Of a DNA stretch of 64,000 bases, positions 12,338 through 20,623 are shown piece after piece. The stretch spans positions 1 to 64,000 of the forward strand of contig QCCG01000001.1 in NCBI GenBank assembly GCA_003281335.1, given 5' to 3'. A program made the translations under genes and the position numbers. Under the pieces are notes generated by a model. That model did not search any database. It saw nothing but the letters and a program-made list of their open reading frames with translations, and was not told the DNA's origin. The number at the start of each line of letters is the position of its first letter. Positions within the stretch are counted from its first letter, which is position 1. This stretch comes from Prochlorococcus sp. AG-347-K19. GTDB taxonomy: Bacteria; Cyanobacteriota; Cyanobacteriia; PCC-6307; Cyanobiaceae.

Positions 12338-13072
12338 CTATATCTTATCAACTATATCAATGCTCTTTGTGAAAGTAATCATTCCTTCAGGATGAGCTAT
12401 GATTCCTGACCAAATTTGTATCCCAGGATTTGAAGGGGCTCTTGTTATTTTAAAAATCCCTCCAGATGCCAATGGCTCCAATAATATTTCTTGTTCAAAC
12501 AATGAATTAACTTGATGAGGTTTTATAGCTCCAGCAATAATCACTTCTTCAAGAGGCTTATTTAGAATTATATCGATATCGTATTTTGAACCAGTAAGAA
12601 CTTTATCAGGAATTTTAAAACTAATATCTATTTTTTTATTATCGTTTCTTATTGTGGTGAATAAATTTTTGATAATCCCTTCATCTATTTTCCCATTTAC
12701 GATTGAAAATAAATAATCAAATTTGGATTCGAGTATATATATTTCTCCATTAACTATTTTTTCCCCAAAAACTTTTATTCGCAAAATATCCTCATCTGGA
12801 ATATTAGATTTTAATCTTTTGATCTTCCATTTGCTGTTAGGGAAATCATTAATAATCTTTGAAAATTGTTTTGGTATATTTTGTCTTTCTTCATTTCTAA
12901 AATTTTTTCTAATGAATTCTAAATCTTTTGTATTTAGGGAGTTTTCTAGATTTCTTATAAAATCAACTTTCAAAGTTTGCGTTATTGCTGAATAGGGAAA
13001 AATAAGATAAACAAATAAGTAGAGAAGAAATCCTATATTTTTGAATAAGTTTAAATTAAACATATTAATCAT
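12338..13072 (-). CDS. Conserved hypothetical, probable signal peptide/exported
   Basis: 244 aa ORF with hydrophobic N-terminus; no family recognised. Confidence 0.7.
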   Translation of the reverse strand: MINMFNLNLFKNIGFLLYLFVYLIFPYSAITQTLKVDFIRNLENSLNTKDLEFIRKNFRNEERQNIPKQFSKIINDFPNSKWKIKRLKSNIPDEDILRIKVFGEKIVNGEIYILESKFDYLFSIVNGKIDEGIIKNLFTTIRNDNKKIDISFKIPDKVLTGSKYDIDIILNKPLEEVIIAGAIKPHQVNSLFEQEILLEPLASGGIFKITRAPSNPGIQIWSGIIAHPEGMITFTKSIDIVDKI

Positions 13073-13103
13073 TGGTTATTTTATTCTACTATTTTAGGTT
13101 TTT

Positions 13104-14195
13104 ATGTCTAAAAAAAATAATTTATTAGTTGCAGCAAGTGGGACAGGGGGGCATATTTTCCCAGCCTTAGCAGTTTCTAAAGAGGTGGAAGATGAATGGA
13201 ATATTCATTGGTTGGGTGTTAGTCAAAGACTTGATGCAAATTTTATTCCCGAAAAATATAATTTGAGGACTTTGAATATAAAGACACCAAGAAAAAATGT
13301 TTTTTTGTTTTATCAATATATAGAAATTTTAATGTCAACTTTTCAAATAATTAGGATCTTAAAAGAAAAAAAAATTAACTTAGTTTTTGCGACTGGCGGT
13401 TATATATCAGCACCTACTATTGTTGCTTCAAAACTTCTAAGGATACCTATCATTATTCATGAATCAAATGTAATTCCAGGAATGGTCACGAAATATTTTG
13501 GTTTTTTATGTAACTTTGTTCTTTTAGGATTTAAAGAAACAAATTCTTATTTAAAATATTGTAAAACTATTTTCACCGGAACACCTTTAAGAGAGCAATT
13601 CTATAAATTTAATTTTTTGCCAGAATGGGTTCCAAAAGGAAATGGCCCTCTTTTGATTGTGATGGGAGGTAGTCAAGGAGCAAAAGCTATAAATCAAATT
13701 CTTTATGAATCTCTAGAATTTTTAATAAAAAAACAATTTCGTATAGTTCATATTGTTGGCGAATCTAATCTAAAATCTTTTCATGTAAAAAACTCCAAAA
13801 ATTATATTCAAAAGAAATTTACTAATGAAATAGCAGCTTTAATTCAAAACTGTGATCTTGTAATATCGAGATCTGGTGCAGGAACAATCAATGAATTAAT
13901 GGAGGCTGAAAAACCTTCAATTTTAATTCCATATCCAGATTCTAAAAATAATCATCAGGAGAAAAATGCCATGATTCTTGCTGCAAGAGGAGGCTCAGTT
14001 TTAATCAATCAGAATAAAATTTCTAAAGAAGTTTTTGTAGAAACTCTAGAAAGAATTTTTAGAATAAAATCAAAAAAGGGAAAAAATCATTATGAAAAAT
14101 TAGATCTCATGAAGAAGAATATGGAAAATAATAATAAAATTAAATCTAAAAATGAGATTAAAAAGTATATTAATTATTTTTTAAAGGAATTCTGA
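13104..14195 (+). CDS. murG: UDP-N-acetylglucosamine transferase MurG
   Basis: ASGTGGHIFPALAVSKE, VIMGGSQGAKAIN, SRSGAGTINELME. Confidence 0.96.
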   Translation: MSKKNNLLVAASGTGGHIFPALAVSKEVEDEWNIHWLGVSQRLDANFIPEKYNLRTLNIKTPRKNVFLFYQYIEILMSTFQIIRILKEKKINLVFATGGYISAPTIVASKLLRIPIIIHESNVIPGMVTKYFGFLCNFVLLGFKETNSYLKYCKTIFTGTPLREQFYKFNFLPEWVPKGNGPLLIVMGGSQGAKAINQILYESLEFLIKKQFRIVHIVGESNLKSFHVKNSKNYIQKKFTNEIAALIQNCDLVISRSGAGTINELMEAEKPSILIPYPDSKNNHQEKNAMILAARGGSVLINQNKISKEVFVETLERIFRIKSKKGKNHYEKLDLMKKNMENNNKIKSKNEIKKYINYFLKEF

Positions 14196-15295
14196 ATTTC
14201 TTCACATAAAAGAGTGTTATTTTTTCTATTCTGCAGACTTACTCTTGCCCACTTTTCGTCAAGAAACCTAAATGAAGTGCATTCTCTAAGCAATATCCCC
14301 TTATTTTCTAAGTATTTTATATTTGGCGACAAGGATGTTTCACTTTCTATTAAAAAAAAGTTGGTTGAAGAGTTATGAATTTTAAGGTTCTCTATTTTTA
14401 ATAATTTTTCAAATACTCTCTTTTTTTCAATATTTATCCAGTTGTGAATCTGTTTTGTCCACTTTTCATAGAATTTCTTATTACTTAGTAGATCAATTCC
14501 GGCTTTAATAGAAAATGAATTTAAAGGCCAAGGATCTCTATTTATTTCCCATTGTTTAAGTTTTTTCGATGAGCCAATAACGTAACCTAATCTAAGACCA
14601 GGAATATTGAAGATTTTGGTCAAGCTTCTCAAGACTAATAAATTATCAAATCTTTTGGTTAATGGTATTAAAGATTCTTTGTCTCCATTAGGTGTTATAG
14701 ATAAGAAAGCTTCATCGCAGATAACTAATTTATATTTTTTCACTACTTCCTCCAATGAATTCTTTTCCCATAATTGGCCGGTAGGGTTATGTGGATTTGT
14801 TATCCAAATAACATCACCTTTTGGATGAAGCGGAAATGATTGAGGAAAAACATCATTCCAATTCTTTGGTAATTCGCAATGTATAAAATTGCTATTCCAA
14901 CAATTTAAAGATCTTTCATAATCAACAAATGATGGAGAAGGAATACAACTTATTCCGAATTTTGATGCTTCATAACCTGCCCAGGTTATTAATTCAGAAG
15001 CTCCATTTCCAGGCAATATATTGTCTGGATTTATCCCATGAAATTTGCCGATTATTTCTTTCAGATCATTCAATTTTCTCTCTGGGTAATATCTAAAGCC
15101 AAGATTCTTAACTTCCGCATTTATAGAATCTATTAGTATTTGGGGAGGATCAAAGGGTACTAATGATGCACTTGCATCGATGATTTCGGAGGGTAATAAA
15201 TTTAATTTTTTCGCAGTTGCATATACATTTCCACCGTGCTTCAAGTTTGATCCTTGCATGGCTAACGTTGAGTAATCATGAGGTTCATTATTCAT
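14174..15295 (-). CDS. Class I/II aminotransferase, CobC/threonine-phosphate decarboxylase-like
   Basis: HGGNVYATAKKL...DASASLVPFDPP, NPHNPTG, RSLTKIFNIPGLRLGYVIG. Confidence 0.85.
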   Translation of the reverse strand: MNNEPHDYSTLAMQGSNLKHGGNVYATAKKLNLLPSEIIDASASLVPFDPPQILIDSINAEVKNLGFRYYPERKLNDLKEIIGKFHGINPDNILPGNGASELITWAGYEASKFGISCIPSPSFVDYERSLNCWNSNFIHCELPKNWNDVFPQSFPLHPKGDVIWITNPHNPTGQLWEKNSLEEVVKKYKLVICDEAFLSITPNGDKESLIPLTKRFDNLLVLRSLTKIFNIPGLRLGYVIGSSKKLKQWEINRDPWPLNSFSIKAGIDLLSNKKFYEKWTKQIHNWINIEKKRVFEKLLKIENLKIHNSSTNFFLIESETSLSPNIKYLENKGILLRECTSFRFLDEKWARVSLQNRKNNTLLCEEIQNSFKK

Positions 15296-15298
15296 TCT

Positions 15299-16474
15299 CT
15301 AATTTGATTCAACCCATTTTAAACCTGATCCAATTGCCTCTTTAATACTAGATAGTTGATGGTTATTGAGTTGCTTTATAATTCCCTCAAGTATATCTGG
15401 TACTAATTGTGGACCTTTATATATCCATCCTGTATAAAGTTGAATTAATGATGCTCCAGAACAAATTCTTTCCCAAGCTGACTCAGGACTATCTATTCCA
15501 CCAACGCCAATTAAAATAATCTTTTTATCAATATTATATATATGTTTTATTATTTTATTTGCTTTTTTTTGGAGAGGCCTTCCACTTAATCCTCCATTCT
15601 CTTGAGAGAGTAATAATCCAGTTTGCCTGATCTTTCTATTTTCAAGACCTAATCTATCAATGCTGGTGTTTGTAGCAATTATTCCATCGATGTTTTCCTC
15701 GATTATTAATTGGCAAATATCTTCAATATCTTTAAGGCCTAAATCTGGCGCAATTTTTACAAATAATGGTGGACAATTAGGTAAGTTTTTAATTTCTCTA
15801 AGAAGTTCTTTTAGAAGAATCGGATCTTGTAATTTTCTTAGTCCTTCAGTATTTGGAGAACTAACGTTTATTGCTGCGTAATCACAATATGGAATTAATA
15901 ATTTTAGAGAAGTTAAATAATCATCTTTTGCTTGAGATAAACCTGTAATTTTTGACTTCCCGAAATTTATCCCTAAACAAATATTCTCCCTGTTTTTTTT
16001 AAACTCAATACCTTGTTCGACCAAATTTTTAACTAGATTTTCAGCACCATTATTATTGAAACCCATTCTATTTAATGCTGCTTCTTCTTTTGCCAATCTA
16101 AATAATCTTGGTTTGGGATTTCCATTCTGAGCAAATTTAGTTACTGTTCCAAGCTCAGCAAATCCAAAACCAAAATCTTTCCATATATTTGCGGCATTTC
16201 CATTTTTGTCAAAACCCGCAGCTAAACCAATTGGATTGCAAAAATTTATTCCACATATGTTCTGAGTTAACCTTTTATCAACTACAGAAAATTCTTCATT
16301 TAGATTTTTTAAGATAGAGGATACTACAGGCCAATTATATTTTCTTGAACTGAATGACAGGAGACTAAGAGATAAATTTGTTAAGTATTCTGCATCAATT
16401 CCAGAGTCTTTTTTTAATACAGGGGTAATCAAGTTTTTATAAAGATTTTTAAATCCTCCCTTACGTTCACTCAT
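15299..16474 (-). CDS. pyrD: Dihydroorotate dehydrogenase (quinone)
   Basis: NPIGLAAGFDKNGNA, NVSSPNTEGLR, IGVGGIDSPESA. Confidence 0.95.
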   Translation of the reverse strand: MSERKGGFKNLYKNLITPVLKKDSGIDAEYLTNLSLSLLSFSSRKYNWPVVSSILKNLNEEFSVVDKRLTQNICGINFCNPIGLAAGFDKNGNAANIWKDFGFGFAELGTVTKFAQNGNPKPRLFRLAKEEAALNRMGFNNNGAENLVKNLVEQGIEFKKNRENICLGINFGKSKITGLSQAKDDYLTSLKLLIPYCDYAAINVSSPNTEGLRKLQDPILLKELLREIKNLPNCPPLFVKIAPDLGLKDIEDICQLIIEENIDGIIATNTSIDRLGLENRKIRQTGLLLSQENGGLSGRPLQKKANKIIKHIYNIDKKIILIGVGGIDSPESAWERICSGASLIQLYTGWIYKGPQLVPDILEGIIKQLNNHQLSSIKEAIGSGLKWVESN

Positions 16475-16480
16475 AAAAAA

Positions 16481-17200
16481 TTAGGCTTCTATTTTTTCTA
16501 TTATCCAATATTTTTTATCTTTAGGAATCAATCTCCAATTACGCCATTCAAAAAGTGAATATTGTTTTATCTTTAAGTGGTTTTCATCACCTAATAAGGT
16601 GTCTAGTTCAGATGAACTTAACAGGTACTTTTTTTCTGCAAATTTTTGAATTAATTCATTGCGGGAAAATAATTCCTGAATTTCTGCAGGTGCATTTTTT
16701 TCAAAAAAATCACATAAGGATTCTACTTTTTTTAAGTTAATTTCCATAGATATGCCTTTGCTGTAATTAGTTGCAATTTTATCAACCCTTTCATTTTGTT
16801 TATCCCCACTATGACCTTTAACATATTCCATTATTAGGCCATTAATTCTTAATTGATCAATTTTTTGCCATAGATCAAGATTTTGAACTGGTTTTCCTGA
16901 ACTTGTTTTCCATCCATTTTTCTTCCAATTTATAATCCATTTTGTATAACCCTCTATGACATATTTACTATCAGTTCTTAGTTTAAAGTTCTCTTTTAAT
17001 TTGTAGGTTTTTAATTTCTCAAGAGTTTTTATAGCGGCAGTAAGTTCCATTCTATTGTTAGTAGTATTTTGCTCGGAACCACCTATTTCTAATTCGCTGT
17101 TATCGTCAAAAATTATTAAACCGCCCCAACCACCTGGCCCAGGATTACCACTGCAGGCTCCATCAGTTGCGGCTTCAATCGCAATACTATTACTATTCAT
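16481..17200 (-). CDS. rnhA: Ribonuclease HI with C-terminal extension
   Basis: ATDGACSGNPGPGGWGG, NNRMELTA, KGHSGDKQNERVD. Confidence 0.93.
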   Translation of the reverse strand: MNSNSIAIEAATDGACSGNPGPGGWGGLIIFDDNSELEIGGSEQNTTNNRMELTAAIKTLEKLKTYKLKENFKLRTDSKYVIEGYTKWIINWKKNGWKTSSGKPVQNLDLWQKIDQLRINGLIMEYVKGHSGDKQNERVDKIATNYSKGISMEINLKKVESLCDFFEKNAPAEIQELFSRNELIQKFAEKKYLLSSSELDTLLGDENHLKIKQYSLFEWRNWRLIPKDKKYWIIEKIEA

Positions 17201-17208
17201 AATTTTTG

Positions 17209-17233
17209 AAGCCGATACTAAGGTTATCGGCTT
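17209..17233. other. Perfect 8-bp inverted repeat (hairpin) between rplL and rnhA
   Basis: AAGCCGAT-actaaggtt-ATCGGCTT; no clear U-tract on either strand. Confidence 0.6.
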
Positions 17234-17247
17234 GAAAAAATGTACTC

Positions 17248-17643
17248 TTACTTAAGTGTAACTTTACCGCCAGCTTCTTCAATCTCTTTCTTTAAAGATT
17301 CAGCATCTGCTTTGGCAATTCCTTCTTTTACTGTTTTTGGTGCAGATTCAACAAGTGCTTTTGCATCGCCAAGACCTAGACCAGTTGCATTTCTTACAAC
17401 CTTAAGTACTTTGATTTTCGCAGCTGCATCAAAGCTTTCGAGAACTACATCAAATTCAGTTTTTTCTTCAGCAGCGCCACCATCTGCGTCACCGCCAGCT
17501 GCTCCTGGAGCTGCCATTACTACACCTGCAGAAGCTGCAGCAGATACACCAAAAGCCTCTTCAATTTGCTTTACAAGTTCAGATGCTTCTAAAAGTGACA
17601 AAGATTTTAATGATTCAAGAATTTCTTCAGTTTTTGCGGACAT
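17248..17643 (-). CDS. rplL: 50S ribosomal protein L7/L12
   Basis: [16 protein letters not shown]...[39 protein letters not shown]. Confidence 0.98.
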
Positions 17644-17671
17644 TTTCTTAAAAGTTAATTAGGGTTTTGAT

Positions 17672-18199
17672 TTAAGATTCTGATTTTTCAGAATGTTGTT
17701 TAAGTGATCTAGCAAGTCCAGAAGGCACTTCATTGATAGAGATCGCAATTTTTGTTACTACGCCATTTAGAGCGCCAGCAATTTTTGCCATCAATACTTC
17801 TTTAGATGGAAGACTTGCAATTTCTTTTATTTCAGAATCGCTAAGAAGTCTGCCTTCAAATAAAGCTCCTTTGGTCTCGGATTTTTTGGTGTCTTTTTGA
17901 AAAGATTGGATTGCTTTTACAGCACCACCAACATCTTCTTTAATTAACACAAAAGCATTTGTTCCGGTTAGTAAAGATTCAAGATCGTTCCAATTACTAT
18001 CTCCATCAATAGCTTTGCGCATTAATGAATTTTTAGTAACTTTGCAGATGCCGTTAGTTGTTTGCAATCTAGATCGCAAATCTGACATCTCTTTGATAGT
18101 TAAACCTTTATAGTCAAGAACTACAGCCATTTCCGAGTCGTCTAATAGAGATTTAATCTCAGTAACGATTTTTTGCTTATTCTCTAGTGTTCGGCCCAT
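17672..18199 (-). CDS. rplJ: 50S ribosomal protein L10
   Basis: [42 protein letters not shown]. Confidence 0.97.
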   Translation of the reverse strand: MGRTLENKQKIVTEIKSLLDDSEMAVVLDYKGLTIKEMSDLRSRLQTTNGICKVTKNSLMRKAIDGDSNWNDLESLLTGTNAFVLIKEDVGGAVKAIQSFQKDTKKSETKGALFEGRLLSDSEIKEIASLPSKEVLMAKIAGALNGVVTKIAISINEVPSGLARSLKQHSEKSES

Positions 18200-18210
18200 T
18201 GATGTTTTTT

Positions 18211-18278
18211 GGATCGTAATTTAGGGAGAGCAGGAAATGCGGCAAAGTTCTTTTAAAGAGGCCGCTTTTATTAGATCC
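18211..18278 (-). promoter_or_regulatory. Ribosomal protein L10 leader-like structured 5' UTR
   Basis: Minus-strand GGATCTAAT...ATTACGATCC outer pairing and inner GCGGC...GCCGC stem directly upstream of rplJ. Confidence 0.7.
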
Positions 18279-18389
18279 AAAAAGAAATAATTTAAGACGA
18301 GTCCTCGGTAGGAATTTAAAATTTAGAATAACTAAATCAACCTACTTTCTTTGGCCGTATTATTGCAATTTAAATTATACTACAAAGCG

Positions 18390-19097
18390 TTAACCTTCAG
18401 GTTTGTAATCTTGAACAGCATTTATGTCTAATTGAACTGAAGGCCCCATTGTTGAAGTTACATAAAAAGTTTTCCAATACTTTCCTTTAGCTCCACTTGG
18501 TTTATTTTTATCAATTGATTCTTGTAAGGTTTTTAAGTTGTCAAAAAGAGCCTCTTTTGTGAAACTTGCTTTTCCAAAGCGGACATGAACGATTCCAGCC
18601 TTATCTGCTCTAAATTCGAGCTTACCAGCTTTGAATTCTTTTATTGCATTGGCAATGTCATTAGTTACTGTCCCAGCTTTAGGATTAGGCATTAAACCTC
18701 TAGGTCCTAAAACTCTTCCTAATTTTGCAACCTTTGGCATCATATCCGGAGTCGCGATAAGTAGATCAAACTCCATATTTCCTTTGTTGATGCTTTCTAC
18801 AAGATCTTCTTCGCCAAATAAATCTGCACCAGCAGACTTAGCTTTCGATACATTCTCACCGCTTGTAATGACTGCAATTTTGATGCTTTGGCCAGTACCA
18901 TGTGGTAATGCAACAGTGGTCCTTAATTGTTGATCAGTATATTTTGGATCAATACCTAGACGTATATGTGCTTCAATAGTTTCATCAAATTTTGCATTAG
19001 CATTTTCCTTGATAATACTAAGTGCCTCAAGTGGTGCGTAAATGCGATCTTCTATCTTTGTTGATAGAGCCGCCATTCTTTTAGATAGTTTTTTCAT
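18390..19097 (-). CDS. rplA: 50S ribosomal protein L1
   Basis: [19 protein letters not shown]. Confidence 0.98.
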   Translation of the reverse strand: MKKLSKRMAALSTKIEDRIYAPLEALSIIKENANAKFDETIEAHIRLGIDPKYTDQQLRTTVALPHGTGQSIKIAVITSGENVSKAKSAGADLFGEEDLVESINKGNMEFDLLIATPDMMPKVAKLGRVLGPRGLMPNPKAGTVTNDIANAIKEFKAGKLEFRADKAGIVHVRFGKASFTKEALFDNLKTLQESIDKNKPSGAKGKYWKTFYVTSTMGPSVQLDINAVQDYKPEG

Positions 19098-19163
19098 AAT
19101 AATATTGGGTGCAAACGGTTATTAACTAACCTCCCCTAAATAGTGAGAAATTGTGTATTGAAC

Positions 19164-19589
19164 TCAATCAGTGATAGAGACACCCATATTACGAGCAGTA
19201 CCCTCAATTACTTTCATTGCTGATTCAACACTAGAACAGTTTAGATCAGGAAGCTTAGTTTTGGCTATTTCTTCTAATTGAGCTTTACTTATATTCCCAA
19301 CAGAGCCTTTTGCGGATTCACCTGAACCTTTCTCTATACCAGCTGCTTTTGTTATTAAGACGGAAGCAGGAGGTGTTTTTGTGATAAAAGTAAAGCTTCT
19401 ATCTTCAAAGACAGAAATCTCGACTGGAATTACAAAACCTGCTTTATCTTGTGTCCTTGCGTTGTATTCTTTGCAAAATGCCATGATATTGACACCATGT
19501 TGTCCTAAAGCTGGCCCTACAGGAGGAGCAGGATTTGCTTTGCCTGCTTGTAGAGCAAGCTTGATAACTGCAACAGTTTTTTTAGCCAT
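19164..19589 (-). CDS. rplK: 50S ribosomal protein L11
   Basis: [31 protein letters not shown]. Confidence 0.98.
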   Translation of the reverse strand: MAKKTVAVIKLALQAGKANPAPPVGPALGQHGVNIMAFCKEYNARTQDKAGFVIPVEISVFEDRSFTFITKTPPASVLITKAAGIEKGSGESAKGSVGNISKAQLEEIAKTKLPDLNCSSVESAMKVIEGTARNMGVSITD

Positions 19590-19656
19590 TAGATTAGAGA
19601 ATTTAAGCTGGAGTAGAAAATCATAATTTTACTAGATAAACAAGAACAATTAGAAA

Positions 19657-20268
19657 TTAATTTTGTTTATTGATTTGGGAGAATTCTAATTCTACAGGAG
19701 TCTCGCGCCCAAATATTGAAAGTAATGCTTTTAATTTATTTCTTTCTCCGGAAACTTCTATAACTTCTCCCTGGAAATCCTTGAATGGACCGCTAGTTAC
19801 AATGATTCTATCTTTTTCTTCAATATCTAACTTGATTACAGCTTTTTTCTCTGATGCGCGCTTAAAGATTCTATTAACTTCTTGTCTTGATAATGGTCGA
19901 GGTTTGATATGACCTCGCGATCTTCCGCTGCCTCTTCCGTCTTCAGCACCGACAAAGTTAATTACATTTGGAGTACTTTTAACAGCCATCATTGTATCTT
20001 CATCCAAAATCATTCTTACGAGAACATAACCTGGGAAAACTTTTTCTTCAGTAGTTTGTCTGCTTCCATCTTTTTTTAGTTTAATTCCTGGAGTTTGGGG
20101 AATTTCAATTTCAATGATTCTATTATTAACACCTAAAGTTACTGATCTCTGCTCAAGAGTTGCTTTTACTTTTTTTTCACAACTTGATGCTACTTGAACT
20201 GCATACCATCTTGCGATGCTTGTATTTGCTTTTGAAGAAGCAAGGTTTGTAGTTAATTCATTACTCAT
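19657..20268 (-). CDS. nusG: Transcription termination/antitermination factor NusG
   Basis: ARWYAVQVASSCEKKVKATLEQR; KOW-like GPFKDFQGEV. Confidence 0.96.
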   Translation of the reverse strand: MSNELTTNLASSKANTSIARWYAVQVASSCEKKVKATLEQRSVTLGVNNRIIEIEIPQTPGIKLKKDGSRQTTEEKVFPGYVLVRMILDEDTMMAVKSTPNVINFVGAEDGRGSGRSRGHIKPRPLSRQEVNRIFKRASEKKAVIKLDIEEKDRIIVTSGPFKDFQGEVIEVSGERNKLKALLSIFGRETPVELEFSQINKQN

Positions 20269-20319
20269 TTTTCTGGAAGCTTAATTAAGATCTTTATTAA
20301 TGGATATTCGGGAGATAAT

Positions 20320-20562
20320 TCAACCAAAAATTTGCGAGGCTGCCCATCCATAGAATCTGCTAACAGAAGCAATGGCTGCAGCAGAAAAAGATACCATAAT
20401 TATAACTGCTATTGATTCGCTAAAAAGTTGTTGTTTGTTAGGCCACACGACAAGTTTAAGCTCATCGTAGGTAGATCTAAAAAAATTATTCTTTTTTTTA
20501 GGCTCTTCAACTTCAGGAGAATCCTTTTTAAGAGGTTCTTTATTAGTAGTAGGACTTGTCAC
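20320..20562 (-). CDS. secE: Preprotein translocase subunit SecE
   Basis: Short single-TM protein; DELKLVVWPNKQQLFSES; upstream of nusG. Confidence 0.93.
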   Translation of the reverse strand: MTSPTTNKEPLKKDSPEVEEPKKKNNFFRSTYDELKLVVWPNKQQLFSESIAVIIMVSFSAAAIASVSRFYGWAASQIFG

Positions 20563-20623
20563 AAAATTTTTTTGAAATTAAGCTTTATGCTTTAGTTTTT
20601 ATTTTAGCTTATTGATTTACTCC

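Noticed and set aside
17240-17662. 140-aa plus-strand ORF antisense to rplL
   Set aside because: Ser/Ala/Pro-rich shadow ORF fully opposite a certain ribosomal protein gene; no independent support.
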